NCBI RefSeq assembly: GCF_008831265.1 | Contig: NZ_VTTH01000001.1 | Location: forward strand, 186,001 to 250,000 | Length of the DNA: 64,000 nucleotides | Origin: Lacisediminimonas profundi | Lineage (GTDB): Bacteria; Pseudomonadota; Gammaproteobacteria; Burkholderiales; Burkholderiaceae_D | Direction: 5' to 3' | Part shown: in pieces, positions 56,018-64,000 of the stretch | Layout: the number at the start of each line of letters is the position of its first letter | Position numbering within the stretch: the stretch's first letter is position 1 | Made by a program: the position numbers and the translations under genes | The notes under the pieces: model-generated | Told to the model about the DNA's origin: nothing | Databases searched by the model: none | Seen by the model: only the letters and a program-made list of their open reading frames with translations

Positions 56018-56307
56018 CGGTTTTCCTGGCGCGTTTGTACGGCGTCCCGAGTAGTGCCCATGCCTCCCATTTTGCACTGGATCGCATCGGCCGGCTGGGG
56101 CGCGCAGCAAGCTGTCGCCGTCCAGGGCGCCGGATCGGAAGATAAGCAGGCAATGGTGGGCTGACACGGATATTGACAAATGGTAACACCTGTAACCGCG
56201 GAGACAGGTAACCTGACGCCGTGCGCTTGCCCCCACGCCGGAACGAAGCGGGGTAAATCTGGCCATGCCATCTGGCCGCCAATAACGAGAAAAGAGGATT
56301 TGATTCC

Positions 56308-56703
56308 ATGCCAAGCATATTGAAACGACTGTTCGTCACCATCACCCTGGTCATCGTGACATTCACCGGCTTCACTCAGTCCGTGCAGGCTGCCATGGTC
56401 GGCACCGACCAAGCCCATGCGGCGGTAGCGGCGCAGCAGAGCCGCGATCGCATTGTCAGCGAACTGAACCGGCCTGAAGTGCTGTCGCAACTGGAAAAGA
56501 TGGGCGTTGCCCCGGCAGATGCCCAGGCGCGCGTGGCCGCGCTGACCGATTCGGAAGCCGCCATGATGGCCGAGCGCATGGACAGCCTGCCAGCCGGCGG
56601 CGACGGCCTGGTGGGCGCGCTGGTGTTCATCTTCGTGCTGCTGCTCGTGACCGATCTGCTCGGCTTGACCAAAGTCTATCCGTTCACACGCGGCCATCGC
56701 TGA
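56308..56703 (+). CDS. PA2779-family membrane protein
   Basis: 131 residues with an N-terminal signal/anchor segment (8-29), a helical periplasmic stretch containing QQSRDRIVSELNRPEVLSQL and AQARVAALTDSEAAMMA, and a C-terminal membrane helix (GGDGLVGALVFIFVLLLVT) ending KVYPF. Matches the PA2779 family, found beside PA2778-type peptidases. The next gene is exactly such a peptidase. Function of the pair is unknown. Confidence 0.85.
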   Translation: MPSILKRLFVTITLVIVTFTGFTQSVQAAMVGTDQAHAAVAAQQSRDRIVSELNRPEVLSQLEKMGVAPADAQARVAALTDSEAAMMAERMDSLPAGGDGLVGALVFIFVLLLVTDLLGLTKVYPFTRGHR

Positions 56704-56763
56704 TCGGCTCGGCTGGGCGACAACTTGCAGATCAAGCGGGCCGAGCTGGCGGACGTCAGCAAC

Positions 56764-57729
56764 ATGAAGTGCCGGCGGCGATGGCCACTGCTGGGAGCGC
56801 TGGCGCTGCTGGCGTTGCTGCTGGCCGGCTGCGCGACCCAGACCCGGACCCTGTTGTCCGCGCCGGTTGCCGGATTGCCTGCCCGTGTCGAGCTGAAGGA
56901 CACGCCGTTTTTCGCGCAGGAAGACTATCAATGCGGCCCGGCGGCGCTGGCGACCGTGCTGCATTCGGCAGCCATTCCCGCCACACCGGACGCGCTGGTA
57001 TCGCAGGTCTATGTACCGGCCCGGCAGGGCAGCCTGGCGCCCGAGATGCTGGCGGCGGCGCGTCGCAACGGCGCTTTGGCGGTGACCCTTGCCCCGCAGC
57101 TTCGTGACTTGCTCGACGAAGTGGCGGCCGGCAATCCGGTGGTCGTGCTGCAGAACCTGAGCCTGCCGATCTACCCGGTCTGGCATTACGCAGTGGTAAT
57201 CGGTTACGACCTCGCGGAGCAGGAGATCGTGCTGCGCTCCGGCACCACGCGCCGGCTTGCAATGCCGCTTTCTACCTTCGAGCACACATGGGGCCGCGGC
57301 GGCCACTGGGCCATGGTGGCGCTGCCGCCGGGCCGCATGCCGCGCACCGTGGGCGAGGCCGGACTGGTCGACGCACTGGTCGCATTCGAGAAAAGCGCTG
57401 CCCCCAAATCGGCTGCCACGGCCTATGCGGCTGCGCTGCAGCGCTGGCCGCGCAACCTGAGCCTGCAGCTTGGCGCTGGCAACACGGCGTATCGCGCCGA
57501 GGACAGGCAGGCCGCGCTCGCGGCTTTCCGCCGGGCGGCAGAGGATCATCCGGACAGCGTCGCGGCGCTCAACAACCTGGCGTCGGTGCTGGCGGAACTC
57601 GGTCAACTCGATGAAGCTCGCCCGGTCGCCGCCAGGGCAGTGTCGCTTGGCGGTCCGTTGCAGGCGACCGCAGCCGCAACTTTGCGGGAAATCGACGCGA
57701 AGATCAGGGAGAGTCGGTCGGCTCGCTGA
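56764..57729 (+). CDS. PA2778-family lipoprotein: C39-like cysteine peptidase with TPRs
   Basis: 321 residues from ATG 56764. Lipoprotein signal with LLAGC (Cys23). Peptidase C39-like domain: DYQCGPAALATVL with Cys57, and HYAVVIGYD with His141, so the catalytic pair is intact. C-terminal third (about 215-310) is TPR-like (AAFRRAAEDHPDSVAALNNLASVLAEL). Anchored in the outer or inner membrane; probably a processing peptidase. A TTG at 56725 in frame is possible but worse. Confidence 0.86.
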   Translation: MKCRRRWPLLGALALLALLLAGCATQTRTLLSAPVAGLPARVELKDTPFFAQEDYQCGPAALATVLHSAAIPATPDALVSQVYVPARQGSLAPEMLAAARRNGALAVTLAPQLRDLLDEVAAGNPVVVLQNLSLPIYPVWHYAVVIGYDLAEQEIVLRSGTTRRLAMPLSTFEHTWGRGGHWAMVALPPGRMPRTVGEAGLVDALVAFEKSAAPKSAATAYAAALQRWPRNLSLQLGAGNTAYRAEDRQAALAAFRRAAEDHPDSVAALNNLASVLAELGQLDEARPVAARAVSLGGPLQATAAATLREIDAKIRESRSAR

Positions 57730-57850
57730 CGCGGACGGCGGCCGCTGCGCAGCGCTGGGTGTTGTCTGCTTGCCCGGAATCCGGATAGATCAGACATGGC
57801 CCGATTCCAGATCCGCAAGATTGATCCCCGCCTGACTACGCCAGAAGCAA

Positions 57851-57890
57851 AAACACCCCGTGGGAATCTCTCCTCACGGGGTGTTTTTTT
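57851..57890. terminator. Terminator between the PA2778-like gene and sodB
   Basis: 12-bp perfect stem AAACACCCCGTG / CACGGGGTGTTT, 12-nt loop, then T-run; A-run on the other side allows use by sodB on the minus strand too. Confidence 0.92.
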
Positions 57891-57950
57891 GCATCGCTTG
57901 CATTGCCCTCAATGACGCTTCTGCTTCAGCGCCAGTGGGGCCGAGAAGGA

Positions 57951-58529
57951 TCAACCCAGGTTCTTGTTCGCGAAATCCCAGTTCACCAGGTTCCAGAAGT
58001 GCTCAACGTACTTTGGACGCGCATTGCGGTAGTCGACGTAGTAGGCATGCTCCCAGACGTCGCAGGTCAGCAGTGGCTGGTCGGCGCCGGTGAGCGGGGT
58101 GGCGGCATTCGAGGTGTTGACGATGTCGACCGAGCCGTCGGCTTTCTTCACCAGCCAGGTCCAGCCGGAACCGAAATTGCCGACGCAGGACTTGGTGAAT
58201 TCTTCCTTGAACTTGTCGAACGAACCCCATTTTGCGTTGATCGCATCGGCGATCTTGCCGGTCGGCGCGCCGCCGCCGTTGGGCTTCATGGAATTCCAGT
58301 AGAACGTGTGGTTCCAGACTTGAGCGGAGTTATTGAACACGCCGCCCGATGACTTCTTGATGATGTCTTCCAGCGATGCGTTTTCGAACTCGGTGCCCTT
58401 GATCAGGTTGTTCAGGTTGGTCACATAGGCCTGGTGATGCTTGCCATAGTGATATTCCAGCGTTTCCTGGGAGATATGCGGTTGCAGTGCGTCCATTGCG
58501 TACGGCAGGGGCGGCAGGGTGTGTTCCAT
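57951..58529 (-). CDS. sodB: Superoxide dismutase [Fe]
   Basis: 192 residues; converts superoxide to hydrogen peroxide and oxygen in the cytosol. Metal ligands His27, His74, Asp157 and His161 are all present ([38 protein letters not shown]). Gln70 in the SAQVWNH segment and the GNFGSGW stretch point to the iron-type enzyme. Normal length. AGGAACGC precedes the ATG; terminator after the stop. Confidence 0.97.
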   Translation of the reverse strand: MEHTLPPLPYAMDALQPHISQETLEYHYGKHHQAYVTNLNNLIKGTEFENASLEDIIKKSSGGVFNNSAQVWNHTFYWNSMKPNGGGAPTGKIADAINAKWGSFDKFKEEFTKSCVGNFGSGWTWLVKKADGSVDIVNTSNAATPLTGADQPLLTCDVWEHAYYVDYRNARPKYVEHFWNLVNWDFANKNLG

Positions 58530-58627
58530 GGTGCGTTCCTTTGGTGGTTGTTCTAGGGAGATATTTTATGAACGGAGCATTGTAAGTCGGTTGCGCTTCG
58601 CTTGCAGGATCGGCATCAAAGTGCCGC

Positions 58628-59989
58628 TCATTCAAGCGTCTGCTGGACGGTCGCGATGCTGATCTCGGCGCTTCCTTCGGCCAGGCGCAGCTGCAGGAAC
58701 TGGCGTGGTTTCAAGGCCGCCGGCGTGCGCACGATGTGCCCTTTGCGGTCGGTCACGATCGCATAGCCGCGTTCGAGGGTGCGTTGCGGATTGAGCAGTT
58801 CGAGCTGCGCGGCGAGCGCAGCCAGGTGCTGTCGGCGCAGCCCCTGCTGCGACTCCATGCAGGACGACAGCCGCCGTGCTGATTCGCCGATATCGCGCCG
58901 GCGGGCCGCTACATCGGGCAGGCAGGCGCCCAGCCGGCCGAGCAGCTGCAGCAGCGCGAAGCGGGAGCGCGACAGCGGAGCGCGCACGGCATGCTGCAGG
59001 CGCACTTCGAGGGCGCGCAGCTTTACGCGTTCATGGCCAACTGCCGCCGCCGGACTCTGCAAGCGGCGCGTCAGCCAGTCCAGCGTCTGCACCTGGTCGC
59101 GCAAGCGCCTGCGCATCGCGTTGGCAAGCTCGCGCGCGCCGGCTTCTATCGCCTGCTGCCATTCGCTGCGCGGCCGGGTCGCCAGTTCTGCCGCCGCCGT
59201 CGGCGTCGGCGCGCGCAGGTCGGCAGTGAAGTCGGCAATCGTGAAGTCGGTTTCATGGCCGACCCCGCTGATGACCGGCATCGAGCACGAGGCGATCGCC
59301 CGCGCCACGATTTCTTCGTTGAACGACCACAGATCCTCGATGCTGCCGCCACCCCGGCAGACGAGCAGGACGTCGCACTCGGCGCGCGCGGAGGCGGTCC
59401 GGATCGCGTCGGCAATGCGTATGGCAGCGCCATCTCCTTGCACGGGTGTCGGATAAATCACGACCGCCACATGGGGAGCGCGCCGGCGCAGGGCGGTCAG
59501 CACGTCGCGCAATGCGGCTGCCTGGGTGCTGGTGACGATGCCTATGGTGCGCACAAAGGCGGGCAGGGGACGCTTGCGCGCCGGGTCGAACAGCCCCTCC
59601 GCCGCCAGCGCCTGTTTCAGGCGCAGGAAGGCTTCATACAGGTTGCCCAGGCCAGCCCGACGGATCGATTCGACGCTCAACTGGTATTCGCCGCGCGGCG
59701 CGTACAGCGTTACCAGCGCGCGCACTTCGACCTTGTCCCCTTCGCGCGGCATGAAATCGGCGTATTGCGCGCGGCTCTTGAACATGACCGAGCGCACCTG
59801 CGCCTGTGCGTCCTTGAGCGTGAAGTACCAGTGGCCGGATGCGGCGCGCGTGAAGTTCGAGATTTCGCCAGCAACCCACGACAATGGGAAATTGCGCTCA
59901 AGCAATTTCGATACAGCCTGGTTCAGCGCCGAAACAGTCAGCACCGGCGGCCCGGAGGCGGGCGATGCTTGACTTTCCAGATCGTTCAT
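58628..59989 (-). CDS. xseA: Exodeoxyribonuclease VII large subunit
   Basis: 453 residues; with XseB (not in window) degrades single-stranded DNA. N-terminal OB domain ([28 protein letters not shown]), catalytic domain with [16 protein letters not shown] and [18 protein letters not shown], then a long helical coiled-coil region and the ending [13 protein letters not shown]. Length equals E. coli XseA (456). Convergent with nothing nearby; 416 bp upstream gap carries DnaA-box-like sites. Confidence 0.96.
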   Translation of the reverse strand: MNDLESQASPASGPPVLTVSALNQAVSKLLERNFPLSWVAGEISNFTRAASGHWYFTLKDAQAQVRSVMFKSRAQYADFMPREGDKVEVRALVTLYAPRGEYQLSVESIRRAGLGNLYEAFLRLKQALAAEGLFDPARKRPLPAFVRTIGIVTSTQAAALRDVLTALRRRAPHVAVVIYPTPVQGDGAAIRIADAIRTASARAECDVLLVCRGGGSIEDLWSFNEEIVARAIASCSMPVISGVGHETDFTIADFTADLRAPTPTAAAELATRPRSEWQQAIEAGARELANAMRRRLRDQVQTLDWLTRRLQSPAAAVGHERVKLRALEVRLQHAVRAPLSRSRFALLQLLGRLGACLPDVAARRRDIGESARRLSSCMESQQGLRRQHLAALAAQLELLNPQRTLERGYAIVTDRKGHIVRTPAALKPRQFLQLRLAEGSAEISIATVQQTLE

Positions 59990-60405
59990 GTTGTGCCCAT
60001 CGGATATCTATCCACAGAAAGAGGGAAATTACTGGTTTCCCATCTCTAACAAAACAACTTGAAGTATTCCCTGATAAGTGTTTGATTTAAAAGAAGAATT
60101 GAGATTGCCTGCTGCTTGGGCGGTGTGAAAAAATCCTTATGAATCAAGGGACTTCAGGGTTCCCCGCCGACTTGTTCACAAAGTTATCCACAGAACCTGT
60201 GGGTTTTGCACAGCACCTGTTGGCGATGATCGGTGGTCGGATTGACCATTGCCCCAGAGTAATCGCGGCTTGCGGAAAGAGTCAGTGATTACCAACATTT
60301 TGCCCATAATTTTGATTGGGTACCCGGCCACGCTTGCCCGCCGCCGGGCCAGCACGTACCATTCTGCATCCCGCTTTGCCCCGCTTTTTAACGAGGAGCA
60401 TCCGT
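59990..60405. other. Intergenic region with DnaA-box-like sites
   Basis: 416 bp between divergent xseA and exbB, AT-rich in 60050-60130. A perfect DnaA box TTATCCACA lies at 60184-60192 and a near match CTATCCACA at 60008-60016. The exbB ribosome site (GAGGAG) is at 60393-60398. No gene in it. Confidence 0.6.
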
Positions 60406-61011
60406 TTGTTTGCAATTATCCAGGCTGCAGGCTGGCCGATCTGGTTTCTGTTGGTGGCTTCTGTCGTTGCCCTTGCGCTGATCGTCGAGCGCATATTGTA
60501 TCTGCGGCGCGGGCGTATCCTGCCGCCGACACTGTTGCAGGAAGTGGTGCGCGTGTACCAGGGCGGCCGTGTGACGCCGGAAGTCGTTTCCGGGCTGGAG
60601 CAGAATTCCCCGCTTGGCCGCGTGCTCGCCGCCGGGTTGCGCAATGTCGATGCGCCGCGCGAAGTGATGAAGGAATCGATAGAGGAGGCGGGCCGTGGCG
60701 CTGCCCATGAACTGGAACGTTTCCTCACTACCATTGGCACCATCGCCAGCCTGGCACCGCTGATGGGACTGTTCGGCACCATCGTCGGCATGATCGAACT
60801 GTTCGGCGCGTCCAATGCCAGCGGCACTGACCACACGCAACTCGCACACGGGATCTCGGTTGCGCTTTACAACACGGGTTTCGGCCTTGCGATCGCGATG
60901 CCGGCGCTGGTTTTCTACCGCCACTTCCGTGCCCTGATAGACAGTTTCATCGTCGACATGGAGCAGCAGGCAGTGAAGTTCGTCGACATTGTCCACGGCG
61001 CGCGTCGCTGA
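60406..61011 (+). CDS. exbB: ExbB/TolQ-family proton channel subunit
   Basis: 201 residues. Start is TTG 60406 (MFAIIQAAGWPIWF) with AGGAG seven bases before; longer in-frame starts have no ribosome site. Three hydrophobic segments (about 10-30, 110-135, 150-170) and the TolQ/ExbB motifs LAPLMGLFGTIVGMIELF and ISVALYNTGFGLAIAMPAL. With ExbD it uses proton force to energise TonB- or Tol-type outer-membrane processes. The next gene, 13 bp on, is exbD. Confidence 0.93.
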   Translation: MFAIIQAAGWPIWFLLVASVVALALIVERILYLRRGRILPPTLLQEVVRVYQGGRVTPEVVSGLEQNSPLGRVLAAGLRNVDAPREVMKESIEEAGRGAAHELERFLTTIGTIASLAPLMGLFGTIVGMIELFGASNASGTDHTQLAHGISVALYNTGFGLAIAMPALVFYRHFRALIDSFIVDMEQQAVKFVDIVHGARR

Positions 61012-61024
61012 AGGGCCGGTAAGC

Positions 61025-61456
61025 ATGAATTTCCGCCGTGGCTCGCACCGTGAAGATCCCGAGATCAACCTGATCCCATTCATCGACGTGCTGCTGGTGA
61101 TCCTGATTTTCCTGATGATCACGACCACCTACAGCAAGTTCACCGCCTTGCAGATCACGCTGCCGACGGCCGATGCCGAGAAGGCGGTGGAGCGTCCGCA
61201 CGAAATCAATGTGGTGATCGATGCCCAGGGGCGATATGCAATCAACAACGTACCGGTCGCCTACCGCGACGTCGGCGCGCTGGCGGATTCCCTGAAGCAG
61301 GCAGCTGGCCCGGCCCCGAACGAGGGGAAAACCGTGGTCATCATCAACGCCGACGCCCTGGCGGCTCACCAGACCGTGATCAATGTGCTGGAGGCGGCGC
61401 GCCAGGCCGGACTTGCGCAGGTGACTTTTGCGGCGCAGGCCAGCACCAGGAAATGA
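61025..61456 (+). CDS. exbD: ExbD/TolR-family proton channel subunit
   Basis: 143 residues, start ATG 61025 (MNFRRGSHRED). One membrane helix with the proton-carrying Asp in NLIPFIDVLLVILIFLM; periplasmic domain begins after about residue 45. Partner of ExbB just upstream. No tonB lies nearby. The pair is followed by lpxK, the standard order in Burkholderiales. Confidence 0.94.
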   Translation: MNFRRGSHREDPEINLIPFIDVLLVILIFLMITTTYSKFTALQITLPTADAEKAVERPHEINVVIDAQGRYAINNVPVAYRDVGALADSLKQAAGPAPNEGKTVVIINADALAAHQTVINVLEAARQAGLAQVTFAAQASTRK

Positions 61457-61531
61457 TCCATCGCGGGCAGGCGTCCCAGGCCGTTTTCTTCACGGCCAAC
61501 CTGACCTGCCCTGACCCGGAGTGAAAACATC

Positions 61532-62533
61532 GTGAATGCGCTGCCTGCCTTCTGGCTGTCGCGCGGCCCGCTCGCCTGGCTGCTGCTGCCGGTCAGCTTG
61601 CTTTTTCGCGCGATCGTTGCGTGCCGCCGGTGGCTTTACGGCAGTGGCATGCTGCGCTCGCGTTCCTTGCCGGTGCCGGTCATCGTGGTCGGCAATGTTT
61701 TCGTCGGCGGAACCGGAAAGACGCCTTTCGTGATCTGGCTCGCACGCGCACTCGCGGCGGCCGGTCACCATCCTGGCATCATCTCGCGCGGTTACGGCGG
61801 CAGCGGCAGCGTCGAGGAAGTATTGCCGGATTCTGCTGCCGGGCAGGCCGGGGACGAACCCGTTCTGATCGCTTCGCGCACGGGCTGTCCGGTGGTGGTG
61901 GGGCGCGACCGCGTGGCGGCCGCGCGCCTGTTGCTGCAACGGCACCCTGGCATCGACGTCATTGTTTCCGACGATGGCTTGCAGCACTACCGCTTGCCGC
62001 GCCAGGTCGAGATCGCTGTATTCGACACCCGCGGCACCGGCAACGGCTGGCTGCTGCCGGCGGGCCCCCTGCGTGAGCCCGCCGGGCGCATGCGCGACTT
62101 CACGGTGATCAATGGCGCGGCCACGGCACCGGGCGTCGCGGGCCAGGCTTGGCGGATGTCGCTGGAACCCGGCAATGCCTGGCAACTGGCCGATCCACAG
62201 CGCCGCATGCCGCTGGCGCTGCTGTGCGCCGGACGACAGGTGCTGGCCTCGGCAGGTATCGGCAATCCGGCACGTTTCTTCGACATGCTGGCGGCGATCG
62301 GCCTGCAATTCCAGGCGCTGCCGCTGCCGGATCACTATGCATTCGAGCGCAATCCGTTCGAGGGGCGCCCGGAGGAGATTATCCTGATCACTGAAAAGGA
62401 TGCAGTAAAATGCAGGGGCAATACTGCACTCAATGGCGATGCCCGGCTGTGGGTCGTGCCGGTCACGGCCGCGCTGGAAACCTCGCTTACTCAAAGAATT
62501 CTGGAGAGACTTCGTGGATCCCCGCCTGCTTGA
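61532..62533 (+). CDS. lpxK: Tetraacyldisaccharide 4'-kinase
   Basis: 333 residues; phosphorylates the 4' position of the lipid A disaccharide at the inner-membrane face. N-terminal membrane-associated segment (13-30), Walker A GGTGKT at 59-64, DDGLQHYRL (metal/base motif) near 150 and ITEKDAVKC near the end. GTG start at 61532 with GGAGTG upstream. Its last 20 bases overlap the next gene. Confidence 0.95.
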   Translation: MNALPAFWLSRGPLAWLLLPVSLLFRAIVACRRWLYGSGMLRSRSLPVPVIVVGNVFVGGTGKTPFVIWLARALAAAGHHPGIISRGYGGSGSVEEVLPDSAAGQAGDEPVLIASRTGCPVVVGRDRVAAARLLLQRHPGIDVIVSDDGLQHYRLPRQVEIAVFDTRGTGNGWLLPAGPLREPAGRMRDFTVINGAATAPGVAGQAWRMSLEPGNAWQLADPQRRMPLALLCAGRQVLASAGIGNPARFFDMLAAIGLQFQALPLPDHYAFERNPFEGRPEEIILITEKDAVKCRGNTALNGDARLWVVPVTAALETSLTQRILERLRGSPPA

Positions 62534-62714
62534 CATCCTTGTTTGCCCGATCTGCAAGCGCCCTCTTGATTACGACAAGAAGGCGCAGGAGCTGATCTGC
62601 CAGCCAGACAAGCTCGCCTATCCGATTCGCGATGGCATTCCCATCATGTGGCCGGACGAAGCGCGTGACCTGCAGGCGGCATCGTTGCCCGAACTTCCCG
62701 ACGCCGACGTCTAG
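62514..62714 (+). CDS. Trm112/YcaR-family zinc-ribbon-like protein
   Basis: 66 residues; GTG start at 62514 with GGAGAG seven bases upstream, inside the 3' end of lpx[15 protein letters not shown] and [11 protein letters not shown] are the Trm112-like (YcaR/UPF0434) signatures; two Cys of the N-terminal pair are present and a third Cys follows (LICQ). Such proteins activate methyltransferases in other domains; in bacteria the partner is unclear. Conserved between lpxK and kdsB. Confidence 0.93.
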   Translation: MDPRLLDILVCPICKRPLDYDKKAQELICQPDKLAYPIRDGIPIMWPDEARDLQAASLPELPDADV

Positions 62715-62727
62715 CAGGTCGCGTCGC

Positions 62728-63489
62728 ATGTCCTTCACCGTAATCATTCCGGCGCGGCTGGCCGCGACCCGGCTGCCCAACAAGCCACTGGCCGACATCG
62801 GCGGCAAGCCCATGGTGGTGCGGGTTGCAGAGCGCGCGGCGCTTTCGGGCGCGCGCCGGGTGCTGGTTGCCACCGACCACCAGGACATTGCCGCTGCGTG
62901 CCGGCAGTCTGGCATCGAGGTGCAACTGACGCGCGCGGATCATCCATCTGGCACCGACCGCATTGCCGAAGCGGCCGCGGCTATCGGATTGCCGGACGAC
63001 GAAACAGTTGTCAATGTCCAGGGTGACGAGCCGCTGCTCGATCCGGACCTGATCCGCGCCACTGCTGCGCTGGTCGGACCGCAGGTTCCGATGAGCACGG
63101 CGGCGCATCCGCTACACGAGATGGCGGACGTGCTCAATCCGAACGTGGTCAAGGTGGTGCTCGACAGCCAGTCGCGGGCGCTGTATTTTTCGCGTGCAGC
63201 CATTCCGTGGCATCGCGACGGCTATGCGCGCTCCATGGAGCAGCTGCCGCCCGGGCATGTGGTGCTGCGCCATATCGGCCTGTATGCATTTTCCCATCGG
63301 TTTCTGCGCGCTTACCCGCAGTTGCCGCCTTCGCCGCTGGAGCAGGTCGAGGCGCTTGAGCAACTGCGCGTGCTGTGGCACGGACATTCCATCGCGGTTC
63401 ATGTGACCGATCGGGTACCGCACGCAGGGGTCGATACGATCGAAGACCTGGAGCGGGTACGCCGGATCATCAGTGCTGGAATGGCCTGA
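62728..63489 (+). CDS. kdsB: 3-deoxy-manno-octulosonate cytidylyltransferase
   Basis: 253 residues, start ATG 62728 ([20 protein letters not shown]). Makes CMP-Kdo for lipopolysaccharide core from Kdo and CTP. Motifs: [16 protein letters not shown] (nucleotide loop), [12 protein letters not shown] (metal Asp) and AHPLHEM. Length close to E. coli KdsB (248). Fourteen bases after the previous stop. Confidence 0.97.
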   Translation: MSFTVIIPARLAATRLPNKPLADIGGKPMVVRVAERAALSGARRVLVATDHQDIAAACRQSGIEVQLTRADHPSGTDRIAEAAAAIGLPDDETVVNVQGDEPLLDPDLIRATAALVGPQVPMSTAAHPLHEMADVLNPNVVKVVLDSQSRALYFSRAAIPWHRDGYARSMEQLPPGHVVLRHIGLYAFSHRFLRAYPQLPPSPLEQVEALEQLRVLWHGHSIAVHVTDRVPHAGVDTIEDLERVRRIISAGMA

Positions 63490-63603
63490 AATGCATGAAA
63501 GCAGTGCATTCTGTGGTAAGTTTCGTGCAAAGTTTTTGTGCTACAAGACAGAATAGAAGGCACTCGGCCAAGCCGGCCGTGCCTCAATAAAATTGAAAAC
63601 TAG

Positions 63604-64000
<397 letters not shown>

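Overview
This 64 kb window comes from a GC-rich betaproteobacterial chromosome, most likely family Oxalobacteraceae (Herbaspirillum/Noviherbaspirillum-like). The clearest sign is the block sodB - xseA - exbB - exbD - lpxK - (Trm112-like gene) - kdsB - adk at 57.9-64 kb, which is typical Burkholderiales chromosome order. PhaB, TRAP carriers and an HtpG/GlnS/SerC housekeeping set fit the same assignment. I see no IS element, prophage, CRISPR array, rRNA or tRNA. The left edge cuts an aldehyde dehydrogenase gene and the right edge cuts adk.

Layout. 0-4.1 kb: aromatic-type aldehyde dehydrogenase followed by a three-gene TRAP transporter, closed by a terminator. 4.1-10.6 kb: small or unrecognised genes, an FNR-like regulator, a zinc metallopeptidase preceded by an overlapping 54-codon leader frame, phaB, and a lysine-repeat exported peptide. 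10.6-17.8 kb: divergent xdhC and MocA-like genes, YihY, a metallo-beta-lactamase-fold protein, serC, a split chromate transporter and a DMT exporter. 17.9-32.6 kb, nearly all minus strand: glnS, then an MdtABC-type RND pump with its outer-membrane factor, then a MacAB/DevBCA-type ABC exporter. 32.8-34.6 kb: an F-box plus leucine-rich-repeat protein with a candidate hrp box, the most unusual gene here. 35.0-38.8 kb: a membrane-anchored SDR protein, two inverted copies of a roughly 330 bp intergenic repeat, and htpG. 38.9-46.8 kb: RidA-like, cupin, PanE-like, AEC and TauE carriers, a CHASE-PAS-GGDEF-EAL protein and a patatin. 47.0-55.4 kb: an eight-gene minus-strand operon for uptake and use of glycerol-3-phosphate or a related compound (SorC regulator, glpD, four ABC genes, an EEP-fold phosphatase, a HAD phosphatase), with a paired palindromic operator at its head. 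55.6-64 kb: DUF411 protein, PA2779/PA2778 pair, then the sodB-to-adk housekeeping block.

The most interesting points are the eukaryote-like F-box/LRR protein with its effector-like features, the inverted dispersed repeats, the double operator of the glycerol-phosphate operon, the translationally coupled leader frames before the metallopeptidase and dctQ, and a duplicated scrap of the aldehyde dehydrogenase 3' end. Functions are read from sequence motifs and gene context only; no database search was possible.
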